Positions 1 to 8,906 of a DNA stretch of 64,000 nt are shown here, in pieces (position 1 is the first letter of the stretch; each line of letters opens with the position of its first letter). The DNA comes from CBDFKV01 sp965249035. GTDB lineage: Bacteria > Pseudomonadota > Gammaproteobacteria > Arenicellales > Poriferihabitantaceae. The position numbers and the translations under genes are program-made. The stretch lies in contig CBDFKV010000007.1 in NCBI GenBank assembly GCA_965249035.1, positions 558,001 through 622,000 of the forward strand, read 5' to 3'. The notes below the pieces were generated by a model. It was given only the letters and a program-made list of their open reading frames with translations. It ran no database searches and was not told the origin of the DNA.

Positions 1-261
1 AAACACGCCCATATCGACTACGTTATAAGAGTCAGACGCTTGCTCACTACCAAAAATCAAAAACTTATAGTGCGAGAGTGTATACACATCTTTCGCTCCG
101 CCAACTTCGGCTGGCGGCAAGTTGTATCGAAACGAAAAATCCAGCATGAATATCTGCGGCATGATGATGAGCATGCCCAGCCAGATCAACATTGATGCGA
201 TTAGAAAGACAGAGATTCCCACTCCGTTTTTCAGTAAGAACTGCTTCCAATACTGAATCAT
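1..261 (-). CDS. ABC transporter permease, PotB-like (partial, N-terminus only)
   Basis: The gene starts at 261 and runs off the left edge of the window, so only the first 87 residues are visible. They begin MIQYWKQFLLKNGVGISVFL and contain one strong membrane segment at about residues 13-36, followed by a motif (IMPQIFMLDFSFRYN) typical of the first transmembrane region of PotB/PotH-type permeases. It lies 41 bases downstream of the ATPase gene on the same strand, and the solute-binding protein gene is upstream of that, so the three form one importer operon. By analogy with the spermidine/putrescine family it would form half of the membrane channel in the inner membrane. The substrate cannot be read from this fragment. 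Confidence 0.85.
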   Translation of the reverse strand, partial: MIQYWKQFLLKNGVGISVFLIASMLIWLGMLIIMPQIFMLDFSFRYNLPPAEVGGAKDVYTLSHYKFLIFGSEQASDSYNVVDMGVF

Positions 262-302
262 AAAGTTCGCTTCCGGCTATTTAAACTGTCTGAGTGATGC
301 TG

Positions 303-1430
303 TTAGGTATCATCAGCTAATTCACCCACTGGGGTAGCAATCGAGCGGTCAGCTTGGAACCCAAGTTTTACCCGCTCACCTTTGGTGTGACTCAAATCTC
401 GACCGATATTGACGACAGACATTTTCAAGGTTCGTCCAGCGGCCATCCCTGAGGTGACCTCGGGTGTCTCTAGAAATACGTGCTGCAAACTACCTTCAAA
501 CTCTTCTTGCTTGATAACGGCTTCAATTTGATTATCGAAGCTAGTACCATTCACAAACTCAAGTGATTCAGGGCGAACAAACACAAAAGCTTCGTCACCC
601 ACCGACAATTGTGGTCTGCCTCCACTCTTAGCGTTGCGCGCACGTATTTGGCCTAAGCCAGAATCAACGACCACATAGTCGTCTTGAGTGCTGCTAACCT
701 TTCCGGTTATCAAGTTATTCTCGCCAACAAAGGACGCAACAAAAGCTGTTTCGGGCTCGTTGTAAACCGAAGACCCATCGCCAACCTGTTCAATCACACC
801 CTGGCTCATCACCGCAACATTATCGGACATTGCCAGTGCTTCGCCCTGATCGTGGGTAATGTAGATAAAGGTAATACCTACTCGCTGTTGGATCGCCCGC
901 AACTCGGTACGCATGTGTTGGCGCAACTTCAAATCAAGTGCAGACAATGGCTCATCGAGCAGTAACACGTCAGGCTCCGCACATAAGGCGCGAGCAATGG
1001 CGACGCGTTGTCGCTGTCCGCCAGAGAGTTCAGTCACCATCTTATCGCCCTGATCAGACAAAGCAATTAGATCCAGCAGTTCATCCGCTTTTTTCATTCG
1101 CTCTTGCTTGCCAACGCCACGAACTTCTAACGAAAAGGTAATATTTTCCCAAACTTTCATCAATGGGAATAACGCAAGATTTTGAAAAATTAGCGCAGTA
1201 GGCCGATTATTAGGCCCGATCCCCGCCATGTCTTTGCCACCAATCAGCACGCGGCCTTCTGATGGCTTAAGAAATCCAGAAATTGCGCGGAGTATGGTGG
1301 TTTTACCGCAGCCAGAAGATCCTAGAAAACTAAAGAATTCGTTTTCTTTGATATGGATGTTGATGTCTCTAGCGGCCACAAATTGACCGAAACGAATCCA
1401 TACCTCTTCGAGTTGTACGTCAGCACTCAT
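303..1430 (-). CDS. ABC transporter ATP-binding protein, PotA-like
   Basis: This 375-residue protein is the ATPase that would power the adjacent importer from the cytoplasmic side. It shows a Walker A motif GSSGCGKT at residues 37-44, the ABC signature LSGGQRQRVAIARAL, a Walker B motif LLLDEPLSALDLK, the switch-histidine context YITHDQGEAL, and a C-terminal TOBE-like region (VGDEAFVFVRPESLEF). This is the standard PotA/CysA layout and length. The gene sits between the solute-binding protein and permease genes, all on the minus strand. The family includes spermidine/putrescine and other opine or amino-compound importers, so assignment to polyamines rests on the binding protein and is an inference. 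Confidence 0.9.
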   Translation of the reverse strand: MSADVQLEEVWIRFGQFVAARDINIHIKENEFFSFLGSSGCGKTTILRAISGFLKPSEGRVLIGGKDMAGIGPNNRPTALIFQNLALFPLMKVWENITFSLEVRGVGKQERMKKADELLDLIALSDQGDKMVTELSGGQRQRVAIARALCAEPDVLLLDEPLSALDLKLRQHMRTELRAIQQRVGITFIYITHDQGEALAMSDNVAVMSQGVIEQVGDGSSVYNEPETAFVASFVGENNLITGKVSSTQDDYVVVDSGLGQIRARNAKSGGRPQLSVGDEAFVFVRPESLEFVNGTSFDNQIEAVIKQEEFEGSLQHVFLETPEVTSGMAAGRTLKMSVVNIGRDLSHTKGERVKLGFQADRSIATPVGELADDT

Positions 1431-1527
1431 AGTTCGCGCCTCTATTGCCTATTGGGATGAATAGTCTTTCCCCATCCGAGCGTACAAAGTAGATATCAGT
1501 GCAGCCAAACAAGGAGTTAAGAAATCA

Positions 1528-1555
1528 AGCAACTCCCTATAAACGGGGAATTGCT
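1528..1555 (-). other. Intercistronic hairpin between binding-protein and ATPase genes
   Basis: The arms at 1528-1537 and 1546-1555 form a 10-bp stem with one G-U pair and an 8-base loop, located between the stop of the binding-protein gene and the start of the ATPase gene. No T-run follows in the minus direction, so it is more likely to stabilise the 3' end of the binding-protein mRNA, as intercistronic hairpins do in other importer operons, than to terminate transcription. That role is an inference. Confidence 0.5.
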
Positions 1556-1567
1556 CGATCAGCTTTT

Positions 1568-2761
1568 TTACGCAGCGTTGAATTTATTGACAAATTCGGT
1601 GCGCACGTCAGCATACCATTGTGGTTCTTTCGGCCAAGGCCAAAGGTTGGCCAAAGCATCGCCTGGATAAACCGAAGCAAAGATATCGCCATACCCATCG
1701 CTAGCAAACTTATCAGCGCCTAGCACCGCAGAGTTATAACCATGACCTTTTCCACCCCAGGTATCGTCTTTACCACCGTCAATTGAGCGGCCGCCCACTT
1801 CAGGGTCAAAGCAATAATTAAGGAATTCGTAAACCGCATCGACGTTCTCAGCTTGACCTGATAGCGCCATGCCATCTACCCAAGCAAGCGAACCTTCTAT
1901 GGGAGCGCGATACTGTACAGGTTCCGAGTCTTTCATTAGCGTGATTGGCGGGCCGTCCCATGCCTGACCAACTACAACACCATCATTTAACAAGCCGTTT
2001 TTCTGGCTATCTGCGTCGTTCCAGAATAGCTTCACTTGGTCCTTATTTTTGATGCAGAAATCCGTTACCACTTGCCAAGTCTTACGCGTGGCTTCTTCAC
2101 TATCATAGGCTGCCTTCATCGCGCCTGGATCCAATTCGCCAGTTGACTCCAGATACAAGCCAGCACCGAGCATGCCAGAGTGGACCCGCATCATGGTCTT
2201 GCCCTTGACATCAGATTGCCAGATATCGCCATAGCTAGGCACTTCACCATCGCGTGGTGGCGCCCATTGGTCGGTACGCCATGCAACCCCTTCGGTGCCC
2301 CAAATTAATGGCAGCCAGTGCGAGCCTTTACCACCAAAATCCCATTCTTCGTTACCCACTTTCAACATCGCCGGATTGACGTTATCGATGGCGGTAATAC
2401 GACTGTAATCAAAAGGGTTCAATAGTCCCAACTCCGACCACTGTGGTGAACGCATATTGGTCGGGCTGCAGATATCAAATCCGCGGCCTTTAGATGCTTT
2501 CATCTTATTAATAATTTCTTCGTTGGAGCCAACACCGGTAAAGTTAACTTTGATTCCGGTTTTTGCTTCAAATGCTTTAAAAAACCCTGCCGATAGGTAA
2601 TCTGACCACATCATGACGTTTAATTCGCCAGAGGATGCTAAGGCTTTTGAACTGATCACCCATGGTCCCGTCACCGCTGCTGCGGTGGCTATCGCAGAGC
2701 CTTGAATTATTTTACGTCGACCTGAATCAATCGTGATCGATTGCTGTTTTGCTTTCTTCAT
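1568..2761 (-). CDS. Periplasmic solute-binding protein, PotD/PotF-like, with Tat-type signal
   Basis: This 397-residue protein is the substrate-capturing component of the polyamine-type importer. The N-terminus carries a twin-arginine motif (SGRRKIIQGSA) followed by a hydrophobic stretch and a probable cleavage site after SSKALA, suggesting export in a folded state through the Tat system. The mature part opens with GELNVMMWSDYLSAGFFKAFE, typical of bacterial extracellular solute-binding family 1/8 proteins of the PotD type. A good ribosome-binding site (AGAGGAG) precedes the ATG. It is the first gene of the operon and is divergent from phnS across about 700 bases. The polyamine specificity is a family-level guess. 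Confidence 0.85.
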   Translation of the reverse strand: MKKAKQQSITIDSGRRKIIQGSAIATAAAVTGPWVISSKALASSGELNVMMWSDYLSAGFFKAFEAKTGIKVNFTGVGSNEEIINKMKASKGRGFDICSPTNMRSPQWSELGLLNPFDYSRITAIDNVNPAMLKVGNEEWDFGGKGSHWLPLIWGTEGVAWRTDQWAPPRDGEVPSYGDIWQSDVKGKTMMRVHSGMLGAGLYLESTGELDPGAMKAAYDSEEATRKTWQVVTDFCIKNKDQVKLFWNDADSQKNGLLNDGVVVGQAWDGPPITLMKDSEPVQYRAPIEGSLAWVDGMALSGQAENVDAVYEFLNYCFDPEVGGRSIDGGKDDTWGGKGHGYNSAVLGADKFASDGYGDIFASVYPGDALANLWPWPKEPQWYADVRTEFVNKFNAA

Positions 2762-3148
2762 TAATGAATCTCCTCTGGTTTACAAAATGGTGGTGCTTAT
2801 GTTTATGCGTAATATGTTAGCAGGAATGTCACCCTCGAAACAATTATTTGTATTTGCTCTTTGATCGACCGTTGCCACACCCACAACGCACGTAATACGT
2901 ACTCGTCATCACAGTGACACTCACCGTACAGAAGCTAATTTTGCCCGAGTAGAGCCAATCTCAGCCACCGGGCTGGGCCAGTTGAAGTTTCTTAATGAGT
3001 CGTCAAGGGGCGTTTTTGTCGCAACATTTTTATCGCCACTACCATTGATTTTGAAAGACTGCTTTAAGCACCAAGACGTGGCTATACTTAGCGCAAGCCT
3101 TGACAATGGGCAGATAATCATCTATCAGTAGAATTGCTTATACCATTA

Positions 3149-3162
3149 GAAATAACGATTTT
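3149..3162 (+). promoter_or_regulatory. Candidate regulator site shared with phnW (GAAATAACGATTTT)
   Basis: The 14-mer GAAATAACGATTTT occurs here and again at 8908-8921 upstream of phnW. A possible minus-10 element, TATAGT at 3186-3191, lies 37 bases from the start of the motif. At phnW the corresponding distance to TACAAT is 35 bases. The similar geometry suggests a shared activator site, most simply for the LysR regulator encoded between the two operons. The sharing is seen directly; the binding is inferred. Confidence 0.45.
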
Positions 3163-3376
3163 ATTTATCTTTCTGATGTGGCGATTATAGTGTTTAGGTG
3201 GCTAAATCGAGTCAACTCTGATCCACCGAATGCCCACAAATTGGGCTTGGCACCGTCGCTTTAGCCTGTCAACGCACGACCAATTTCAGCAATCAAATGG
3301 GAGGACATACCTCGATTCCAATGCAAATAATAGATTCAGTTTAAGCCAGATAAGGTAATAGCTTAGGTCAAACGCA

Positions 3377-3404
3377 TTGAGTCACCCTTTTCACACATTA
3401 CAAT
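3377..3404 (+). promoter_or_regulatory. Predicted sigma-70 promoter of phnS operon
   Basis: TTGAGT at 3377-3382 and TACAAT at 3399-3404 are separated by 16 bases, a plausible minus-35/minus-10 pair. It would give a leader of about 68 bases that includes the hairpin at 3424-3451. Confidence 0.45.
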
Positions 3405-3423
3405 CATAGAGAACTCACCACTC

Positions 3424-3451
3424 GCTAATTAATGGTTCTCCATTAATTAGC
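3424..3451 (+). other. Perfect 12-bp hairpin in the phnS 5' leader
   Basis: The arms 3424-3435 and 3440-3451 are perfectly complementary, with a TTCT tetraloop. No T-run follows, so it is not a typical terminator. It ends about 15 bases before the purine-rich ribosome-binding site AAGAGGAG of phnS, so it could protect the mRNA 5' end or influence translation. Confidence 0.55.
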
Positions 3452-3478
3452 CGAATCGATCACCAAGAGGAGAAAAGC

Positions 3479-4504
3479 ATGATCAAAAACTTTACTGAGA
3501 AACTATCCATCGGTGCTGCTGCAAGCGCATTATTGCTATCCGCAGCATCAGCAGGAGAATTAACTGTCTACACGGCCGTTGAAGCGGAAGACTTAGCGCG
3601 ATACGCAGAGACTTTTAATCAGGATTATCCTGACATTAAGGTCAATTGGGTGCGCGACTCTACCGGCATCATCACCGCCAAACTCTTGGCGGAAAAGAAC
3701 AATCCACAAGCTGACGTCATCTGGGGACTAGCGGCGACTTCCTTGCTATTAATGAAGTCCGAAGACATGCTGGAAGCCTATGCCCCTGTTGGTGTTGAAA
3801 AGTTAGATCCTAAATTCGTTGACAAAAGCACCCCGCCGGCCTGGACCGGCATGGACGCTTGGGTCGCGTCTGTCTGCTTTAACACGGTTGAAGGTGAAAA
3901 GCTGGGTTTGACTGCACCCACCTCCTGGAAGGATTTGACTAAGCCTGAATACCAAGGCCACGTCATCATGCCTAACCCCAATTCTTCCGGCACTGGCTTC
4001 CTGGACGTTTCCAGCTGGCTACAAATGTTTGGTGAAGAGGAAGGTTGGGCCTATATGGACGGCCTGCACCAGAACATCGCCTCCTACACGCACTCCGGCT
4101 CTAAGCCTTGCAAACTGGCGGCTGCAGGAGAAATCCCGATTGGCGTGTCCTTTGCCTTTCGTGGCGCAAAATCCAAAAATGATGGCGCCCCTATCGAAAT
4201 CATTGTGCCAGAAGAAGGTGTTGGCTGGGATATGGAAGCAACCGCAATCGTAGCGGGGACTGATAATCTCGAAGACGCGCAGAAGTTGGTCGATTGGAAC
4301 ATCACCAAAAAAGCCAATGAAATGTATAACACTGGTTATGCAGTCGTCGCTTACCCTGGCGTCGCTAAGCCGGTTGAGAACTTCCCGGCCAATCTGGCTG
4401 AGAAAATGATCGACAACGACTTTGAGTTTGCTGCCAACAACCGCAAGCGTATTCTGACCGAGTGGCAAAGTCGGTATGATTCCAAATCAGAACCTAAAAA
4501 GTAA
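3479..4504 (+). CDS. phnS: 2-aminoethylphosphonate ABC transporter, substrate-binding protein
   Basis: This 341-residue periplasmic binding protein has a Sec signal peptide (ending near ASAGELTVYTA) and the family-1 solute-binding fold typical of iron and AEP binders (YTAVEAEDLARYAETFNQDYPD near the mature N-terminus). On its own the family also includes Fe(III) binders. The assignment to AEP rests on the operon, which continues with a dedicated ATPase and a fused permease, and on the PhnW/PhnA/PhnY degradation operon downstream. A strong ribosome-binding site (AGAGGAG) supports the start. A long stem between this gene and the next may keep the binding-protein message more abundant than the downstream part. 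Confidence 0.85.
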   Translation: MIKNFTEKLSIGAAASALLLSAASAGELTVYTAVEAEDLARYAETFNQDYPDIKVNWVRDSTGIITAKLLAEKNNPQADVIWGLAATSLLLMKSEDMLEAYAPVGVEKLDPKFVDKSTPPAWTGMDAWVASVCFNTVEGEKLGLTAPTSWKDLTKPEYQGHVIMPNPNSSGTGFLDVSSWLQMFGEEEGWAYMDGLHQNIASYTHSGSKPCKLAAAGEIPIGVSFAFRGAKSKNDGAPIEIIVPEEGVGWDMEATAIVAGTDNLEDAQKLVDWNITKKANEMYNTGYAVVAYPGVAKPVENFPANLAEKMIDNDFEFAANNRKRILTEWQSRYDSKSEPKK

Positions 4505-4526
4505 TTCTTACTATTTAGATCACTTG

Positions 4527-4562
4527 AGTAACAAGGGCACCACAACCGGTGCCCTTGTTACT
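4527..4562 (+). terminator. Strong intercistronic stem-loop after phnS
   Basis: A perfect 15-bp stem (4527-4541 with 4548-4562) encloses a 6-base loop. It lies between phnS and phnT, which is transcribed onward in the same direction. No U-tract follows, so it is probably an mRNA-stabilising or partial attenuation element that makes phnS more abundant than phnT. Confidence 0.6.
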
Positions 4563-4615
4563 ACTTGCTATAGTGATAGGGCAAAAAGGCTCTGATTTGA
4601 CAAGAGGTAAGCAAC

Positions 4616-5764
4616 ATGAACAGTGGAAACAACAACGATAAGGATTCCACCTACTTAAAGATCGAACACCTGAATAAGTTCTTTGGTTCGTTTCAGGCGC
4701 TAAACGACGTTTCACTTGAGATTAAAACCGGCGAGCTGGTGTGCTTCCTCGGGCCTTCTGGCTGCGGCAAGACCACCCTACTCAGAGCCATTGCTGGGTT
4801 GGATTTACAAAGCTCGGGCAGTATTTATCAAAACGGCAAAGATATCTCTAACCTGCCGCCGTCTGAGCGTGATTTTGGCATTGTCTTTCAATCGTACGCC
4901 CTGTTTCCTAATCTGAGCATTGAAAAAAATATTTCTTTCGGTTTAGAGAACACCAAAGTACCCGCCGATCAAATTGTAGCAAGAGTCAAAGAGCTACTCG
5001 CATTGGTGGGACTAAAAGGACAAGATGAAAAGTACCCCGCACAACTCTCCGGCGGGCAGCAACAGCGCGTCGCCTTAGCTCGTGCATTAGCGATGTCACC
5101 GGGATTGCTGTTACTGGATGAGCCCTTATCAGCTTTGGATGCTAAAGTGCGGGTTCACTTGCGGCATGAGGTTAAAGAACTACAACGAAAACTGGGCGTG
5201 ACTACCATTATGGTGACCCATGACCAGGAAGAAGCCTTGGCGATGGCGGATCGAATTGTGGTGATGCACGATGGTGCTGTTGAACAAATTGGATCTCCCA
5301 CCGAAGTCTATCGAGAACCCGTTTCTTTTTTCGTAGCTGATTTTATCGGTGAAACCAATCAGCTTCCGGCCATCGCAAACAAAGATGGACGCCATGTCAC
5401 CATCGGCTCGCGCGACATCGCCAGTTCCGCCTACGACTTACCTGCTGGCAGTCAGGTGATCGCCGCCATTCGGCCTGACGATATCATTCCTCACGGCGAT
5501 GGGGCGCGCTCTCCGGGTGCTCCCGACCCCATCAATGAACCTGACAATACGCTGGAGTTCCAAATCGACGAGATGGAATTTTTGGGTTCCTTTTTACGCA
5601 CCCGGCTCAGCAATGCTGCCTTTGGTGAGAGCCAAATTATTGCTGATTTCTCAGTCAATGCGGTTCGCCGTTTGGCGATGGAAATCGGCGGTAACCTGCT
5701 AATAGAGCTACCCAGCGAACGATTAAAAGTCTATCCTGATCTGGAGCAGGACTCCAGCACATGA
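4616..5764 (+). CDS. phnT: 2-aminoethylphosphonate ABC transporter, ATP-binding protein
   Basis: This 382-residue ATPase belongs to the same importer as phnS. Visible motifs are Walker A GPSGCGKT at residues 46-53, signature LSGGQQQRVALARAL, Walker B LLLLDEPLSALDAK and the H-loop MVTHDQEEAL, followed by a C-terminal domain of about 140 residues of the TOBE type. Its stop overlaps the start of the fused permease gene by four bases (ATGA), indicating translational coupling. ATPases of this class all look alike, so the AEP assignment comes from the operon. The Walker A and signature regions are intact, so the protein should be active. Confidence 0.88.
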   Translation: MNSGNNNDKDSTYLKIEHLNKFFGSFQALNDVSLEIKTGELVCFLGPSGCGKTTLLRAIAGLDLQSSGSIYQNGKDISNLPPSERDFGIVFQSYALFPNLSIEKNISFGLENTKVPADQIVARVKELLALVGLKGQDEKYPAQLSGGQQQRVALARALAMSPGLLLLDEPLSALDAKVRVHLRHEVKELQRKLGVTTIMVTHDQEEALAMADRIVVMHDGAVEQIGSPTEVYREPVSFFVADFIGETNQLPAIANKDGRHVTIGSRDIASSAYDLPAGSQVIAAIRPDDIIPHGDGARSPGAPDPINEPDNTLEFQIDEMEFLGSFLRTRLSNAAFGESQIIADFSVNAVRRLAMEIGGNLLIELPSERLKVYPDLEQDSST

Positions 5765-7782
5765 GCGGCGCAACGTCGCAGGCTTCGCCCTTCGCCGGTC
5801 AAAGAATTAAACCCAAACTGAGTTCGGACGACTGGCTGAAGCGTGGCTTTATGGTCGTCATCGCGCTGTATTTAGTCATCGCCTTGGCATTACCGCTTTA
5901 CACCATGCTCTCCAAAGCCTTTGAAACCAGCTATTTTGATCTCGGCCAGTTCGAAGTTCAGGTGAGTAATGACATTGGCGATTATGCAACCCCAACCACG
6001 ACATTAGCGGACATTAATGCTGCCCAGGAACAAATATTGTCTGCCACTGAACTGAATACCAGTTCTGATGGACGCATGGCCGCGACCACGTTTTTCCCTG
6101 ATTTCAGTTTTCGCAGCCCGGCCAACTACCGCTTTCGAGGCGTTAGCGACGAATCCGTGTATTTATTTGGCTCTGAGCGGCACAGCGGCACCGAGTGGAC
6201 TGAATATAGTTCAAGCGAATTTAGAACTATTTTTATCCGCCCCGTCCGATCAACCGGCTTCGGCAACTTCGCAACCTACTTCTCAACCCCAGCGCTGTTC
6301 AGATCAATAAAAAACTCTTTATATATATCGATCCTGAGCACCATCATCTCAGTCGGGCTGGCATTCTTTTTCTCCTACGCCTTATGCCGTAGCTGCATGC
6401 GCTTCAAAGGCGTATTCAAATTGATCGCAATGGCGCCCATTTTGGTGCCCTCCCTGCTCCCAGGAATTGCGCTGATTTATCTGTTTGGCAACCAAGGCAT
6501 CCTCAAATCTTTCTTGATGGGCGAATCTATCTACGGGCCGATTGGCATTGTGGTTGGTTCTGTATTCTTCACCTTTCCGCATGCCATGCTGATCATATTA
6601 ACCGCCTTGTCCATATCGGACGCACGGCTGTACGAAGCCGCGATATCTCTGCGCGCGTCGAGTTGGAAAACGTTCTGGACAGTCACCATCCCCGGTGCGC
6701 GCTATGGCATTATTTCCGCCGCTTTCGTGGTGTTCAATTTAGTCATTACCGACTTTGGCTTACCCAAAGTTATCGGTGGTCAATACAATATGCTGGCAGT
6801 CGATATTTACAAGCAGGTCATCGGTCAACAGAACTTTCAAATGGGTGCCGTGGTATCGGTGGTGCTGCTAGTTCCGGCGATGCTGGCCTTTTTTATTGAT
6901 CGACAGGTTCAGAAAAAACAAGTAGCTATCCTCTCCTCGCGTTCTGTGGTGTATCAGCCCAAGCCTGCACGTCAATTTGATTGGACTTGCTTCACCTACT
7001 GCAGTTTGGTTGCGATTTTCATCATTGGCATCTTGGCGGTTTGTCAGTACGCTGCCTTGATTAAATTTTGGCCCTACGACTTGTCCTTCAGTCTCAAGAA
7101 TTTTGAATTCGACCGCATGGACGGCGGTGGCTGGGGTGCATATCGTAACTCAATCATCATGGCGTCGCTGACTGCTGTCATTGGCACGATTGTGGTTTTC
7201 ACCGGTGCCTATATGGTGGAGAAAACGGCTGGATTCAAAACTGGCCGAGGTATTTTTCATTTCCTGGCGATGATGCCGATGGCGATTCCCGGCATGGTTC
7301 TGGGCTTATCCTACATTTTCTTCTTCAATAATCCCAACAACCCGTTGAACTTCATTTATGGGACGATGGCGATCTTGGTGGTTTGCTCGGTTACGCACTT
7401 TTATACCGTGTCACATTTAACCGCCACCACCGCTCTAAAACAGATCGACGGCAAATTTGAATCGGTTGCATCATCATTAAAATTGCCCTTTTACAAACTA
7501 TTTCGCCGCGTCACGGTGCCAGTCTGTCTGCCCGCAATCCTGGATATTTCGATTTACCTCTTTGTAAATGCCATGACCACCGTGTCAGCAGTGGTGTTTT
7601 TGTATTCTCCCACCACGGCACTCGCGTCCGTCGCGGTACTAAATATGGACGATGCTGGAGATATTGCACCCGCAGCAGCCATGGGGATGATGATTTTCTA
7701 TACGAATCTCGGGGCAAGATTGATCCACGCCCTGGTTTCAGGTGTGATTTTAAAACGTACCCAAGGCTGGCGTGGTCAGTAG
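5761..7782 (+). CDS. 2-aminoethylphosphonate ABC transporter, fused two-domain permease
   Basis: This 673-residue inner-membrane protein contains two permease domains in one chain. Each has the EAA-type loop that contacts the ATPase: EAAISLRASSWKTFWTVTIPG in the first half and ESVASSLKLPFYKLFRRVTVP in the second. The first membrane segment, near residues 30-50, is followed by a soluble, presumably periplasmic insert of over 100 residues before the first permease core. In many organisms the AEP importer has two separate permeases (PhnU and PhnV). The fused form is known from the PhnU2-type systems that accompany PhnW/PhnA/PhnY. It overlaps phnT by four bases and ends the transport operon. Confidence 0.87.
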   Translation: MSGATSQASPFAGQRIKPKLSSDDWLKRGFMVVIALYLVIALALPLYTMLSKAFETSYFDLGQFEVQVSNDIGDYATPTTTLADINAAQEQILSATELNTSSDGRMAATTFFPDFSFRSPANYRFRGVSDESVYLFGSERHSGTEWTEYSSSEFRTIFIRPVRSTGFGNFATYFSTPALFRSIKNSLYISILSTIISVGLAFFFSYALCRSCMRFKGVFKLIAMAPILVPSLLPGIALIYLFGNQGILKSFLMGESIYGPIGIVVGSVFFTFPHAMLIILTALSISDARLYEAAISLRASSWKTFWTVTIPGARYGIISAAFVVFNLVITDFGLPKVIGGQYNMLAVDIYKQVIGQQNFQMGAVVSVVLLVPAMLAFFIDRQVQKKQVAILSSRSVVYQPKPARQFDWTCFTYCSLVAIFIIGILAVCQYAALIKFWPYDLSFSLKNFEFDRMDGGGWGAYRNSIIMASLTAVIGTIVVFTGAYMVEKTAGFKTGRGIFHFLAMMPMAIPGMVLGLSYIFFFNNPNNPLNFIYGTMAILVVCSVTHFYTVSHLTATTALKQIDGKFESVASSLKLPFYKLFRRVTVPVCLPAILDISIYLFVNAMTTVSAVVFLYSPTTALASVAVLNMDDAGDIAPAAAMGMMIFYTNLGARLIHALVSGVILKRTQGWRGQ

Positions 7783-7902
7783 CCTCTCGTCATCAGTAAC
7801 CTCTCTTCATTGGTAAGAAACCACTCGGAGGAAGCCCTCTTTTTCAGATGAACACAATGTTGCTTTGGATTGCTTCGCTATACCTGTAACAAGGCTTTCT
7901 AC

Positions 7903-8778
7903 TTAAGAGTCCCGCTCAATCACCTCTTTAGCCAGGCTCATAAAGGCGTCAACTAACTTGCTATCCTTGCGCTCACGCAAGAAGACAATTGCTTCATCCA
8001 TCATCAGATTTTTCTCGGTAATTACGATTTTTACCAATCCGTCACCCGAGCCAAATTCTGCTTCCGAGACAATACCAACGCCACCGCCCGCCGCAACAAT
8101 TGCCCGAACGGCTTCACGGCCCTCAGCCTCAATGGTGGGTTGTAAGGTAATCCCTGCAATTGCGGCAACTTCTTCCAATTTTGCGCGCGTTTTGGAACCT
8201 TTCTCTCGCAGTACCAAGGGTAATCTGGCTAACTCTTTAAGAGAGACTTCTCGTTTGTTAATAAACGCTGATCCTTCTTCAGCAAAAGCGACAATCGGTG
8301 CCGAATTGAGCTTCAGTGATTCATACTCTTGACTCTCTTGAATCTCACCCAGCACCCCAATGTCCGATTCATAATTGCGCAGGCTGTTCAATACATTTTC
8401 GGTATTCCCCACTCGCAGACTAATAAAAATCTCCGGATAGCGTTGCCGGAATAAAGTCAAAATGGGCAGCATATGGTGGGCTGAGTCAGCCATAATTTTC
8501 AATTGCTCTGAACTCAAAGCTCTCGACTCTGACAAAAAATCAGCAACGCATTGCTCTGCCTCAAACATACGCCGGGTTATTTCAAGCAGCTTCCGCCCGT
8601 CGGCTGTGAGCGCGACCTTCTTGCTGTGTCGATCAAATAATCGCACATCATTTTCCGACTCCAGTTTGCGCACTTGGTCAGAAATCGCCGGTTGGGTTAA
8701 ATACAGGGCTTCGGCGGCACGCGAAAAACCACCATGAATGGCAACGTAATGAAATGCTCGAATTTGCACGTAACGCAT
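7903..8778 (-). CDS. LysR-family regulator of aminoethylphosphonate use
   Basis: This 291-residue protein has an N-terminal LysR helix-turn-helix (residues about 1-60, with FSRAAEALYLTQPAISDQVRKLE) followed by a co-inducer-binding domain (residues about 90-290). It lies between the AEP import operon and the phnW-phnA-phnY operon and is divergent from the latter, the classical arrangement for a LysR activator of a neighbouring pathway. A LysR subfamily associated with AEP catabolism is known, and this gene fits it by sequence type and position. Its likely sites are the motif shared by the phnS and phnW upstream regions. The inducer is presumably AEP or a pathway intermediate, which is inferred. 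Confidence 0.85.
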   Translation of the reverse strand: MRYVQIRAFHYVAIHGGFSRAAEALYLTQPAISDQVRKLESENDVRLFDRHSKKVALTADGRKLLEITRRMFEAEQCVADFLSESRALSSEQLKIMADSAHHMLPILTLFRQRYPEIFISLRVGNTENVLNSLRNYESDIGVLGEIQESQEYESLKLNSAPIVAFAEEGSAFINKREVSLKELARLPLVLREKGSKTRAKLEEVAAIAGITLQPTIEAEGREAVRAIVAAGGGVGIVSEAEFGSGDGLVKIVITEKNLMMDEAIVFLRERKDSKLVDAFMSLAKEVIERDS

Positions 8779-8906
8779 GGCTTGTATAAATTAATTTAAT
8801 ATCAGTTAGTTATTTGGTGTTTATGAAGTTATTAGTGATGCCTAACGATAGAAATATGACAACCCTTATTGTCCCACCAATCATCTTCTAAATTTATAGA
8901 TAAATC

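Larger units (their letters stand above)
2762..3478. other. Long divergent intergenic region between two importer operons
   Basis: These 717 bases separate the PotD-like gene on the minus strand from phnS on the plus strand. No convincing gene is present: the only sizeable open frame, minus strand 2921-3121, has no ribosome-binding site and no recognisable sequence. The region contains a 14-bp motif also found upstream of phnW (3149-3162), a sigma-70-like promoter (3377-3404) and a perfect hairpin just upstream of the phnS ribosome-binding site (3424-3451). Confidence 0.7.

Noticed and set aside
2921..3121. A 66-residue open frame on the minus strand in the long intergenic region
   Set aside because: It lacks a ribosome-binding site, has no recognisable sequence pattern, and lies in a region better explained as regulatory.
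3122..3478. PhoB boxes upstream of phnS
   Set aside because: No clear pair of CTGTCAT-type direct repeats was found, despite the expected link with phosphate starvation.
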